Part shown: positions 9,038 through 17,060 of the stretch, in pieces
Position numbering within the stretch: the stretch's first letter is position 1
How the letters are laid out: each line of letters opens with the position of its first letter
From: Aliidiomarina soli
GTDB taxonomy: Bacteria; Pseudomonadota; Gammaproteobacteria; Enterobacterales; Alteromonadaceae
DNA length: 64,000 bases
Reading direction: 5' to 3'
Assembly (NCBI RefSeq): GCF_003986975.1
Contig: NZ_PIPO01000001.1
Span: forward strand, 496,001 to 560,000
Position numbers and translations under genes: made by a program
The notes under the pieces: generated by a model
Told to the model about the DNA's origin: nothing
The model's input: the letters and a program-made list of their open reading frames with translations, nothing else
The model's database searches: none

Positions 9038-9625
9038 ATGCGATTAACCGATGCCCAAATAGAACAAGAACTTGCCAAGGGCACCATTGCCATTGAGCCT
9101 GTGCCCGAGAGCCGCAACATCAGTGGGGTGACGGTGGATATTCATCTCGGCAACGAGTTTCGGGTATTGCAGGATCATGCGGCGGCTTACATTGATTTAA
9201 GTGGCACGCGCGATGAAATTAATAACGCCATTGACCGGGTAACCGGCGACGAGATTATCCTCACTGAGAAAGACCAGTTCTTTATTCATCCGGGTGAGTT
9301 TGCCATCGCCGTGACCCATGAGTCGGTGACGCTGCCTGCGGATATGGTCGGCTGGCTCGACGGCCGCTCGTCATTGGCCCGTTTAGGCCTGATGGTGCAC
9401 GTAACCGCGCACCGCATTGATCCGGGCTGGTCAGGGCAAATCGTGCTCGAGCTGTTCAACAGCGGCAAACTGCCATTGGCATTGCGGCCGTTGATGAAAA
9501 TCGGCGCACTCAGCTTCGAAACCCTAAGCGAACCATGCGAACGCCCCTACAGCGCCCGCAAAGACGCCAAATACAAAGACCAGCGCGGCGCCGTCGCCAG
9601 CCGCATCAGCGCCGACGGCTCGTAG
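9038..9625 (+). CDS. dcd: dCTP deaminase
   Basis: Deaminates dCTP to dUTP, the main route to dTTP precursors in enterobacteria-like organisms; 195 residues against 193 in E. coli. Diagnostic stretches are [32 protein letters not shown] (with the conserved RSSLAR) and [17 protein letters not shown], which holds the catalytic glutamate. The C-terminal tail [15 protein letters not shown] is typical of the trimeric Dcd/Dut fold. The stop codon is part of the hairpin at 9624-9644. Confidence 0.95.
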   Translation: MRLTDAQIEQELAKGTIAIEPVPESRNISGVTVDIHLGNEFRVLQDHAAAYIDLSGTRDEINNAIDRVTGDEIILTEKDQFFIHPGEFAIAVTHESVTLPADMVGWLDGRSSLARLGLMVHVTAHRIDPGWSGQIVLELFNSGKLPLALRPLMKIGALSFETLSEPCERPYSARKDAKYKDQRGAVASRISADGS

Positions 9626-9644
9626 GTCAGACTCCGCCTGACCT
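9624..9644. terminator. Palindrome at dcd stop; one of two repeated copies flanking the TA pair
   Basis: AGGTCAG (9624-9630) and CTGACCT (9638-9644) form a perfect 7-bp stem with a 7-base loop, overlapping the dcd stop and lying between convergent genes. There is no long T-run, so terminator function is uncertain. A close copy lies at 10303-10322 on the far side of the toxin-antitoxin pair. Confidence 0.45.
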
Positions 9645-9953
9645 TTGGGGTTTTCTGGCAATCCAATAAAACGGCTTACGGCGTGTGTGCGTAATGGCTA
9701 GTATTTCTATGTTATTTGGTGTGATTCGGTAGATAACTGAGGTAGGAAATATGCTCAAACTTGCCTTACGAATATCGGGCTTTAATATAATGGCATTTGA
9801 TTTTGGGAAGGTGGATATTCGCTGACCAACCGAGTCAAAAGCATTAAGAAATTTTGCTCCTAAACCTCGAACTTGAGAATCATAATATCTAATGCATTTA
9901 TAAAGCTCAGCTTCAGCATCAGGGTGGAGCTCAACATTGAGTTGAACTCTCAC
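9627..9953 (-). CDS. RelE/ParE-family toxin
   Basis: Likely toxin of a type II toxin-antitoxin pair; 108 residues. The ParE/RelE fold is suggested by the opening VELHPDAEAELYKCIRYYD, the helix GAKFLNAFDSVGQRI, and the strand pattern KASLSIFPTSVIYRI ... IEILAITHTRRKPFYW. ParE toxins usually act on gyrase and RelE toxins cut mRNA; which applies here cannot be read from the sequence. The start overlaps the antitoxin stop by four bases (ATGA). The C-terminal end lies against the dcd stop in convergent orientation. The pair is AT-richer than dcd, which fits acquisition. Confidence 0.75.
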   Translation of the reverse strand: MRVQLNVELHPDAEAELYKCIRYYDSQVRGLGAKFLNAFDSVGQRISTFPKSNAIILKPDIRKASLSIFPTSVIYRITPNNIEILAITHTRRKPFYWIARKPQRSGGV

Positions 9954-10174
9954 CGAATCATGGTCCGTGCTTTTTCCATAACACTCGAGTACGCCACAGT
10001 TTCAACCTCACCTGAATCAATCTGGTGAGCGCGAGATTGGGCTGTGGCCAATACGTCAGACCAAGCCTCATTTTGCTGTGAAGGAGTCAGGCTTGCGATT
10101 AAATGCCGCACTAACTGAGCTCGCTCCTCAGCGCTAAGCTGCAAAGCTTCTTTCTCTATTTGCTTAAGCTTCAT
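9950..10174 (-). CDS. Addiction-module antitoxin (TIGR02574-like)
   Basis: A 74-residue protein that resembles the addiction module component family which pairs with ParE-type toxins. Key features are the helical opening KQIEKEALQLSAEERAQLVRHLIASL and a downstream toxin-wrapping tail. It precedes and overlaps the toxin gene by four bases, the usual antitoxin-first order. No DNA-binding motif is obvious. The region upstream (10175-10302) has no gene on this strand and may hold its promoter. Confidence 0.72.
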   Translation of the reverse strand: MKLKQIEKEALQLSAEERAQLVRHLIASLTPSQQNEAWSDVLATAQSRAHQIDSGEVETVAYSSVMEKARTMIR

Positions 10175-10302
10175 GATTTTTCCTGATTTTGCATTGACAC
10201 TGTAATCTTGGCATTAATTCTATGACATGACCATATTCCTTATTGTGCGGTATTGCGGACTTTACTAGGAAAGATTTCACCTGCCCTTAACCATTGCATT
10301 GA

Positions 10303-10322
10303 GTCAGTGCTGCGCCTGACCT
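10303..10322. repeat. Second copy of the palindromic repeat flanking the TA pair
   Basis: GTCAGTGCTGCGCCTGACCT here matches GTCAGACTCCGCCTGACCT at 9626-9644 apart from the loop. The two copies lie just outside the ends of the toxin-antitoxin pair, in direct orientation. They may be a REP-like element or the scar of insertion. Confidence 0.45.
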
Positions 10323-10368
10323 ATGTGAGCGTGGGAGTTGCGTGGTATGTGCAATTTGATTTAGGATA

Positions 10369-10396
10369 ATGTTAATTTATAACCATAAATTAACAT
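10369..10396. promoter_or_regulatory. 28-bp perfect palindrome, candidate operator
   Basis: Arms ATGTTAATTTAT (10369-10380) and ATAAATTAACAT (10385-10396) are perfect inverted copies with a 4-base spacer, ending 13 bases before the ATG at 10410. Position over the transcription or translation start region suggests a repressor site for the peptidase gene. The regulator is unknown and none is encoded next to it. Confidence 0.6.
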
Positions 10397-10409
10397 CGGA
10401 ATGGATGCC

Positions 10410-11663
10410 ATGAACAACGCTTACCTCGGCGCCAATGCCACAGCTATTGCATTAGCCCTTGCCTCAGGCGTGCTTTACGCCCAAGAACCAGCCTACGTAA
10501 CTGATGTAAGTTTCAATCACACAACCAGTCAGGTGGATGTGGAGCTGTCGCTCACGATCCCTAAAGAAGTTATCGAGAACAATCAGATCACTTTGTTTCT
10601 CAATGGCAGCTTTGACGTTGCCTCTGTGGAAGGCGAAACGTTGTCCAGTCATTCAAGCGGGGCGTCCGCGCAGATTCCGCCCTGGAACGAGCATGTACTG
10701 GAATTCAAATCTGGTTACGACACGCACAGGGTTAACTTTACGTATTCAGGCGAGATCAATGTTGAAGATGGCCACGGCAATGAAGTGTCGGGTGAGCGAA
10801 TTCACCTGACGATTGATTCAGCCTGGCATCCTATATTTGCCAATTTGGCTACGCCAATGCAGGGCACAGTCAGTATTCAGCTGGACGATTCCTGGCGGGT
10901 GTATGCACCTGGATCGACAAGCAGAGAAGAAAGCCGGGTAGTATTGGAAAGTGCATCGCCTCAGCTTGATGTGGCTTTCTTTGCCACGCAGAACGACAAT
11001 GTGCTGGAAGAAAACGGGTTTTCGGTCATCTACGACGACGCCAATACGCAGCTGGCCTCCGAGCTTTCTTCGGTTGGGGCGACTTGTCTCGCCTCGCTGA
11101 ACGAGAAATTTGGTCAGAACAAGCCGTTAGATTCAGCCTCGCTGGTGCTTTTGCAGCGTCAGGGACCAAGTTTCGCCCGGGCTAACTTCTTATCGATTAA
11201 CAGCAACAATGTGCAGCGACCGCCTTTTGGCTATCAGTTGGTATGTCATGAACTGGCGCATAACTGGACCGCGATTGGTAACGTGATGTCGCATGACTAC
11301 TGGATACCGGAGTCATTTGCAGAGCTGATTGGCGCCCGTGAGATTCAATCTCAGTTTGGTGACGACGCCTATCAATCACTTAAGCAAAGCTGGCAGGAAA
11401 GAGCTGACGGCACCGAATTCGTCTGGCGTGAAGATGTGCAGCAACGCGCCTCGCATCGGGTGAACTACGGATTAGGGCCGTTGAAGCTGCTGCAGCTGGA
11501 AGATAGAGTGGGGGCGCAGACGTTCGATCAGTTTATTGCTAACTACATGACAAGCGACATTACAGAAACCACAGACTTACTTGATTTACTCACCTCATTA
11601 ACCAACTCAGAGACTGCAGCCTGGTTTGAGGACCAGCTGGCAACAGGAGATCTAAATGAATAA
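10410..11663 (+). CDS. Secreted M1-like (gluzincin) metallopeptidase
   Basis: Probable exported zinc peptidase of about 417 residues. The N terminus has a signal peptide (ALALASGVLYAQEP). The zinc motif HELAHNW lies near residue 280, and WIPESFAE follows with its glutamate 17 residues after the second histidine. This is two residues shorter than the standard M1 spacing (HExxH-x18-E), so the loop is trimmed. The N-terminal half is beta-rich and M1-like. I chose the ATG at 10410 because CGGA lies at good distance; an in-frame ATG at 10401 has no room for a ribosome site. It is preceded by a 28-bp palindrome and overlaps the next gene by eight bases. Confidence 0.65.
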   Translation: MNNAYLGANATAIALALASGVLYAQEPAYVTDVSFNHTTSQVDVELSLTIPKEVIENNQITLFLNGSFDVASVEGETLSSHSSGASAQIPPWNEHVLEFKSGYDTHRVNFTYSGEINVEDGHGNEVSGERIHLTIDSAWHPIFANLATPMQGTVSIQLDDSWRVYAPGSTSREESRVVLESASPQLDVAFFATQNDNVLEENGFSVIYDDANTQLASELSSVGATCLASLNEKFGQNKPLDSASLVLLQRQGPSFARANFLSINSNNVQRPPFGYQLVCHELAHNWTAIGNVMSHDYWIPESFAELIGAREIQSQFGDDAYQSLKQSWQERADGTEFVWREDVQQRASHRVNYGLGPLKLLQLEDRVGAQTFDQFIANYMTSDITETTDLLDLLTSLTNSETAAWFEDQLATGDLNE

Positions 11664-11859
11664 CTTTTTTCGCTGTTTGATAGCGGTCGTCGTCTACACC
11701 ATTATTTCGCAGGTGACGGGGGTTTATCATAATGTCCTGACTGACCCATTTGTTCTGAAGGATTTCCTTCTTGATTTGGCGCTTTTTGTTGCTGTTTTTT
11801 ATGTAGTTTGGTGGATAACAGGTAAGACTCGGTTAGGGCCACAAGCCTCGAAAACCTAA
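11656..11859 (+). CDS. Small two-helix membrane protein
   Basis: 67 residues with two hydrophobic segments (about 6-22 and 36-56), ending TGKTRLGPQASKT. It is not a family I recognise. The start lies inside the end of the peptidase gene (8-base overlap), so the two are translationally coupled and probably work together. A membrane partner or immunity-like role is only a guess. Confidence 0.6.
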   Translation: MNNFFRCLIAVVVYTIISQVTGVYHNVLTDPFVLKDFLLDLALFVAVFYVVWWITGKTRLGPQASKT

Positions 11860-11921
11860 GGCAGGCTAAACCTGACGTCATTCAGTTGGACTATCGCGGA
11901 TAGCTTATAGCTGGCCAAAGG

Positions 11922-12152
11922 TTAGCGCTTCAGTTCTGATTTGAATTCGGTAAGCATCTCATCGGCAGACTGCTCTACAAAGCCACTTTGTTCTGCCACC
12001 GTCAATTTTGCATTAATCGCTTCAGCACGTCGGGCACTGCGAATTAAGTCGTTAACTAATTCGCTCTTGTTCGCATAGTCGCCGACGTTCTCAACCTGCT
12101 CTTTTAGCCAAGTGTCATTTCCTGTGGTCAGAGTGATACTTTGTCGAGGCAT
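11922..12152 (-). CDS. ParD-family antitoxin, apparently orphan
   Basis: 76-residue ribbon-helix-helix antitoxin. The opening RQSITLTTGNDTWLKEQV, then DYANKSELVNDLIRSARRAE, matches the ParD DNA-binding domain, and the tail (VEQSADEMLTEFKSELKR) would bind a toxin. In ParDE pairs the toxin gene follows the antitoxin. Here the 62 bases downstream hold only intergenic sequence before the convergent small membrane protein gene, so the toxin is missing. A 14-bp palindrome upstream (12180-12193) is a likely self-regulated operator. Confidence 0.75.
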   Translation of the reverse strand: MPRQSITLTTGNDTWLKEQVENVGDYANKSELVNDLIRSARRAEAINAKLTVAEQSGFVEQSADEMLTEFKSELKR

Positions 12153-12179
12153 GATGACTCCACAATTTGTTGCATCCTA

Positions 12180-12193
12180 GTGTAATATTACAC
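12180..12193. promoter_or_regulatory. Palindromic operator candidate for the ParD-like gene
   Basis: GTGTAATATTACAC is a perfect 14-bp palindrome 27 bases upstream of the antitoxin start. Ribbon-helix-helix antitoxins commonly bind such sites to repress their own promoter. Confidence 0.55.
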
Positions 12194-12233
12194 CAGCTCT
12201 GGAGATTAGGCGAACATACTACCTGGAGCATAT

Positions 12234-12261
12234 AAAAACGGCCCCGAATGGGGCCGTTTTT
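12234..12261. terminator. Bidirectional intrinsic terminator
   Basis: AAAAACGGCCCC and GGGGCCGTTTTT form a 12-bp perfect stem with a 4-base loop (GAAT). It lies 15 bases after the stop of the S9 peptidase gene (minus strand). The A-run and T-run make it work on either strand. Confidence 0.9.
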
Positions 12262-12276
12262 GCATCTAAACTGCAA

Positions 12277-14298
12277 TCAATCGTCGTAGCGATCGAACCA
12301 GTCGATGATGCGGTTGAGGCGTTCAACCAGGTTGATTGGGGCCCCGTTGCGCGAGAGGCCGTGACCTTCGTTCTGGAATACTGCCATTTCGGTGTCGACG
12401 CCGTTGGCTTTAAGGGCATAGAACCATTCTTCGCCCTGGCCGATGGGGGTGATGTGGTCATCGGTGCTGTGAATAATTAGCGTAGGGGTGGTGACGCGGT
12501 CGGCATATTTTAATGGTGACCGATCCCAGTAATAGTCGTAGTTCTGCCAAATGGTGCCGCCAAACTCGACCTGCATGGAGGCCGGAGGGAACGCTTGTGT
12601 GCCAGCTTCTGACAGCCAGTTACTGACACTCCGTTGGGTCACTGCGGCCTTGAAACGGTCGGTCTGGGTGGTGATCCAGTTAGTAAGGAAGCCACCATGG
12701 CTGCCGCCGGTAACGAACAGGCGATCTGCGTCTATCCAGTCATAGGTGTCCAGCACGTGTTCTAACGCCAGCATATTGTCACGGTAGTCGGCGCCGCCAT
12801 AATCGAGGCGTACCTGGTCACTAAAGTCCTGGCCGTAGCCTGAGCTACCGCGGTAATTAACGAACACCACCGCATAGCCGCGCGCTGCCATGAGCTGCAT
12901 TTCCTGCATAAACTGATGGCCCCACATGCCACCCGGGCCACCTTTGATATTTAAGATCAGCGGGTATTGCTCGCCATCGGCACGGTTTAAGGGTTCGAGG
13001 AAAAAGCCCTGTGCTGAAAAGCCTGCATCGTCGCTGACATGAAAGCTTTGGTAAGCGCCCAATGCAAGTTCGTCCTGTAATGCCTGGTTAAAGGCGGTCA
13101 GGCGGGTGGCTGAAGCAGCGTCAGTCAGCGGATTAAAATACAGCTCAGGCAAGGTCTGCTCATTCTCTTTAACGTACGCTGCGCCGTGCTGATTGATACT
13201 CAACTGGCTGAGGCTGTAGCCTTCACCAGCAATGGTCGAAAACTCACCACTTTGCGGATCAAAACGGTGCAGGGTGGTAGAGCCATGGTTCATCGCGGTG
13301 AACCAGAGTTCGCCATTAACCACCTCAAGGTTGGACGGCATTAGCTCCAGCTGTTCAACTAACACCTCGCTGTTGCCATCAAGGGTAATGCTGCGCAACG
13401 AGGTCGGGGCGTAGGGCTCGGCGCTATGCAGGTAGACCAGCGTATTGGCATCCAGCCAGCGCGGTGAACGGGCAACGCCTGATGGGGTTTGCAGTTGTGC
13501 TTCTAAAGCCTCCGAGCCATCAGCAGCATCCAGCGCCAGCACAAACAGTGACTGCGAATACACACCTTCGCGGTGCTCCGGATCGCGGTTGGAGGTGAAG
13601 GCTATGTGTCCGCCGTCCGGTGAGAACTGCGCATCACCTTCGTCAAAACCGCTTTGCTGAGTGAGCGGACTCAGTTTGTCATCTGCAATACTATACAGCC
13701 ACAGACTTTGCTGGCTGTCATCGAGGTAGCGCCCCTGCGCTTTGTAAACTGCGTGGCGCGCTTCCTCAACATCCGCGGTGTCGTTATCAGTTTCGTCATC
13801 GGCTTCAGTACGCGGGCCGTCAACCTCAGGTTCAAGGCTGATGCTGAGTAGCACATGCTCACCGTCGGGTGCCCACTGGTAATCACCAATGCTGCCTTGC
13901 TCCAGGCTTAGCAGCGGGCGCGCTTCACCACCGGCGAGACGCAGGGTGTACAAGCCGCCGTTGTCGCCACGGCCACTATTAAGTAACAAGGTTCCGCCGT
14001 CTGGGCTCCAGCGCACGCCGTAGTCGACATTGCTGAAGGTAAACTGGCGTGGTGCTTCATCGCCACTGTTGTCGACCAGCCACAGGTTGGAGTGCCAGCC
14101 GCGCTTGTCGCCTTTAACCACACGCTGAATAAGCGCCGTATGGCGCCCGTCCGGTGACAATTGCGGACCACTTAGCTGGACCATATCGTAATAGTCGTCG
14201 GCGCTGATCGCGCGACCTTCAGCTTCGCTGCCCTGGACACAACTGGTGCTAAGTAGCGCCAGACCCGCAACCGAGAGACTTACCATGTATTTCATCAC
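12277..14298 (-). CDS. Prolyl oligopeptidase-family (S9) serine peptidase, lipoprotein
   Basis: Exported serine peptidase of 673 residues. The N terminus has a signal peptide ending in a lipobox-like LSTSC, so it may be lipid-anchored. A WD40/TolB-like beta-propeller of about 400 residues (repeats such as GPQLSPDGRHTALI, WSPDGGTLLLNSG, FSPDGGHIAFTSNRD) precedes an alpha/beta-hydrolase domain. Catalytic residues are Ser533 in GGSHGGF, Asp in HSTDDHITP and His in NEGHGLS. It lies 26 bases after the M14 peptidase gene in the same direction and ends at a strong terminator, so it is the last gene of the yvcK-M14-S9 operon. It probably cleaves short peptides. Confidence 0.9.
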   Translation of the reverse strand: MMKYMVSLSVAGLALLSTSCVQGSEAEGRAISADDYYDMVQLSGPQLSPDGRHTALIQRVVKGDKRGWHSNLWLVDNSGDEAPRQFTFSNVDYGVRWSPDGGTLLLNSGRGDNGGLYTLRLAGGEARPLLSLEQGSIGDYQWAPDGEHVLLSISLEPEVDGPRTEADDETDNDTADVEEARHAVYKAQGRYLDDSQQSLWLYSIADDKLSPLTQQSGFDEGDAQFSPDGGHIAFTSNRDPEHREGVYSQSLFVLALDAADGSEALEAQLQTPSGVARSPRWLDANTLVYLHSAEPYAPTSLRSITLDGNSEVLVEQLELMPSNLEVVNGELWFTAMNHGSTTLHRFDPQSGEFSTIAGEGYSLSQLSINQHGAAYVKENEQTLPELYFNPLTDAASATRLTAFNQALQDELALGAYQSFHVSDDAGFSAQGFFLEPLNRADGEQYPLILNIKGGPGGMWGHQFMQEMQLMAARGYAVVFVNYRGSSGYGQDFSDQVRLDYGGADYRDNMLALEHVLDTYDWIDADRLFVTGGSHGGFLTNWITTQTDRFKAAVTQRSVSNWLSEAGTQAFPPASMQVEFGGTIWQNYDYYWDRSPLKYADRVTTPTLIIHSTDDHITPIGQGEEWFYALKANGVDTEMAVFQNEGHGLSRNGAPINLVERLNRIIDWFDRYDD

Positions 14299-14324
14299 TA
14301 CTATCCTTGAGTTAGTTACAGCGT

Positions 14325-17060
14325 CTAACGCGTTGGCTGCGCGTGGGCGGCGCCGCGGAAAATGGCGTTAAACAGCAACACCTGCATACCGTCCATGTAA
14401 GCGCGATAGTTCGGTTCCTGCGTGAAACTGATGACCATTCCGCGGCCCTGAGGCTGCACCATTACTAAGGGTTTGTAGGCGATTTGTTCGCGGTTCTCTT
14501 GCCACAGGTAGCCACTGGCCAGGACCTCATCGGGGCCTGCAAAATAAGCCACGTTGCGGCCATGATTGATGGTTAGCGGGCTATAAATATCGCGGCCGAC
14601 AAACAAACTATGCACCTGTTCAGGCACTCCGGCGGTCAGCCAATGTTCTTGATCGACATTAACCCGGGCCAGTACCCCAGAGACCCAGTCTGGTGCTGCT
14701 TCGTGATCCTGAATGCGGTGGTTGAGCTGAGCGTCATTGGTAATCAGTTCGGCGGTATCACGATTGATTCGTGCCACTTCTTCCGGCTGAACTTTGTTTT
14801 CAACCGCCGAGTTGAGCATTGGGTTTTCACCGTCTACTACAAAGCGGGTGGCGTTACCCAGAGTGATAAGGACACCGCCGTTGTCTACCCAGCGGCGAAT
14901 GTGCTCACTGCCTTGTTCGCCAAATGCCTGGGTGTAGTCCCCTGAAGCAGTGGCCGGCAGGATCAGTACCTGATAGCGGCTTAAATCGGCGCTGCGCAGC
15001 TGGGCAGGGCGAATAGCGGTGACCGGGTAGTTGCCTTCACGCTCAATCACGAAACGGGTGCTACCGGCGCTGAGTACATTCGTAGGTTCGTCCCAGGCCA
15101 TGGCAATGTTGGGTGCGTGCATAGTTTTGACGTTGGCAGAGCCCACATTCGGGCCGCGCCGCATCCAGCTTGAATCAATGCCGGTGACTTCAGCGCCGGT
15201 GTCACTGGCCAGTTGAGTGACGACCTCAGTCAGATCATCCGGGTTACCAGCACGGCTCAGCACCAGGCTACCCGAGGGGAAGCGTGCCTTGCTGTCATGA
15301 ATAAACTCAAGATCACTGGAGCGTACGCGCAAGCCCTGCTGGATTGCTGCCGAGAGGAAACGAACAGCATTCATATCGCCCCAGGGCACGATATAGCCAT
15401 ATTCAGCATCCGGGTTTTCCACCGAGCCTGCGGCGATGCGTTCACCGCTAAAGGTGGTGCTGGCAACACGCGGTGCGCTTGCACAGGCTTCGACATCGAG
15501 GTTGAACATTAATGGCAGTGACCAGGCTGTGACATCGTAAATTTGGTCTGGCAGGTTGTTGGCCCGCAGTCGTTCCTGTTCTTCAATAAAGTCTTCATCC
15601 ATCGGCACATGCTCATCCAGCAGGGTGCGGATCAGATGGTAAGTAGGTTGCGCCGCATTGACGATATAAGCACCGGCCTGATAGTCAGTGCCGCAGGCGC
15701 TGAAACCTTCATCGGCAACCTGCACCTCAATGCCTTGTTCGCTTAATACAGCAGCCAGCTTTTGATGGCCGGCGGCATCGCGGGTAGCCGGGAATACATA
15801 GCTGCGTACGTCACCACGGCTGCCTTGTTCAATGGCATTTTTGCGATACTGATAGAAACGTTGTTGCAGTTCATCGCCGCGTTCAGCCGCCAGCTCGATG
15901 CTCGACATAAAGGCAACGAAGTTCTGTTGCACGCCATCGCCATAGGTCAGGACTTCGCCGTCACGGGTGCGGAAATGATGACCGCGGGCAGAGCCCATTT
16001 CATAGGTCATCGAAATAGCCCCCTGGTACAGCGGCCAGCTGGCTCCGTAACCGGGGTAAAAGGCATCGAAAATCTCGCGGGTGAAATAGTCGTAACCGAA
16101 ATCGTCAAACCAGCCCGCATTGCTGCGCCCAACCCACTCCAACACTTCGCGTTGAGGCTCGGTAATATGCGGATTGAACGGATGTGCTTCGGGGCTGAAA
16201 TAGTAAGGTAGATCGCCACCCATTTCGTGTGAATCAATAAAAATCAGCGGGTAGCTGTTTAACAGGGCGTCGATACGACCACGGGTTTCCGGCTGGGTTA
16301 ATGCCAGCCAGTCACGGTTCATATCGAACAGGTAATGGTTGGTACGGCCGTTCGGCCAGGGTTCGTTATGTTCTGCGGAAATACGGTCGGTCGACGGGTT
16401 CAGGCCAACGGTGGCGTAATAGCGGCTGACAAAGCGGGCACGGCCGTCGGGGTTCTGCATTGGGTCAATGTAAATCAGGGTCTCGTCAAGCAGCGAGGCG
16501 GTTCGCTCACTCTGATCGGCGAGTAAATGGTAGGCGGTTGCCATTGAGGCTTCGGCCGGGCTGATTTCATTGCCATGCACGCTGTTGGCGATCCAGATCG
16601 AGGCAGGGGTCTGCTCAATCAACGACTCTGCGTCGTTATCGTTTAACTGGCGTGGGTCGGCCAGTTGGCGCATATTGCTTTCAAACTGGTCAAGCTGACC
16701 CAGGTTTTCGGCGCTGGAAATTACCACATAGAACAACTGGCGACCTTCCCAGCTGGTCGCGTAGGGCAGTAGGCGAATGCGATCCGGATGCTGTTCGGCA
16801 AGGTGTTGATAATAGCGCTGAATGGCTTCAGGGGTGGAAACCTTACTGGCTAACGGGTAGCCGAGAATGTCTTCAACGGTGGCGACCTGATCGCTGTAAT
16901 CGGAGTCCGGAAATACCGGCAGGGTCTGCGCTGCCGCGCTGCTGATGGCGGCGGTGCCAGCCAGCAGACAGGTGCTTAGTAAAGTTTTTTTGAGCGGAGA
17001 AAGCGTTTGTTTCAGAGGGGATGCTAAGGGCTTTGAAGTGCAACGGGCACGAGGTGTCAT
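14325..17060 (-). CDS. Secreted M14-family zinc carboxypeptidase
   Basis: 911-residue exported metallocarboxypeptidase. The N-terminal hydrophobic segment (about 27-45) ends in SAAAQT, a likely signal peptidase site. The zinc ligands are HGNE (His162, Glu165) and the histidine of FIDSHEMGG. The catalytic glutamate is probably in the YEMGS segment. The C-terminal half (about 400-911) lacks known catalytic motifs and contains a glutamine-amidotransferase-like stretch (YQVLILPATASGDY...HIRRWVDNGGVLITLG). The ATG overlaps the yvcK stop by four bases (ATGA), which supports this start even though it gives a long, basic n-region. It is followed by the S9 peptidase gene. Confidence 0.88.
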   Translation of the reverse strand: MTPRARCTSKPLASPLKQTLSPLKKTLLSTCLLAGTAAISSAAAQTLPVFPDSDYSDQVATVEDILGYPLASKVSTPEAIQRYYQHLAEQHPDRIRLLPYATSWEGRQLFYVVISSAENLGQLDQFESNMRQLADPRQLNDNDAESLIEQTPASIWIANSVHGNEISPAEASMATAYHLLADQSERTASLLDETLIYIDPMQNPDGRARFVSRYYATVGLNPSTDRISAEHNEPWPNGRTNHYLFDMNRDWLALTQPETRGRIDALLNSYPLIFIDSHEMGGDLPYYFSPEAHPFNPHITEPQREVLEWVGRSNAGWFDDFGYDYFTREIFDAFYPGYGASWPLYQGAISMTYEMGSARGHHFRTRDGEVLTYGDGVQQNFVAFMSSIELAAERGDELQQRFYQYRKNAIEQGSRGDVRSYVFPATRDAAGHQKLAAVLSEQGIEVQVADEGFSACGTDYQAGAYIVNAAQPTYHLIRTLLDEHVPMDEDFIEEQERLRANNLPDQIYDVTAWSLPLMFNLDVEACASAPRVASTTFSGERIAAGSVENPDAEYGYIVPWGDMNAVRFLSAAIQQGLRVRSSDLEFIHDSKARFPSGSLVLSRAGNPDDLTEVVTQLASDTGAEVTGIDSSWMRRGPNVGSANVKTMHAPNIAMAWDEPTNVLSAGSTRFVIEREGNYPVTAIRPAQLRSADLSRYQVLILPATASGDYTQAFGEQGSEHIRRWVDNGGVLITLGNATRFVVDGENPMLNSAVENKVQPEEVARINRDTAELITNDAQLNHRIQDHEAAPDWVSGVLARVNVDQEHWLTAGVPEQVHSLFVGRDIYSPLTINHGRNVAYFAGPDEVLASGYLWQENREQIAYKPLVMVQPQGRGMVISFTQEPNYRAYMDGMQVLLFNAIFRGAAHAQPTR

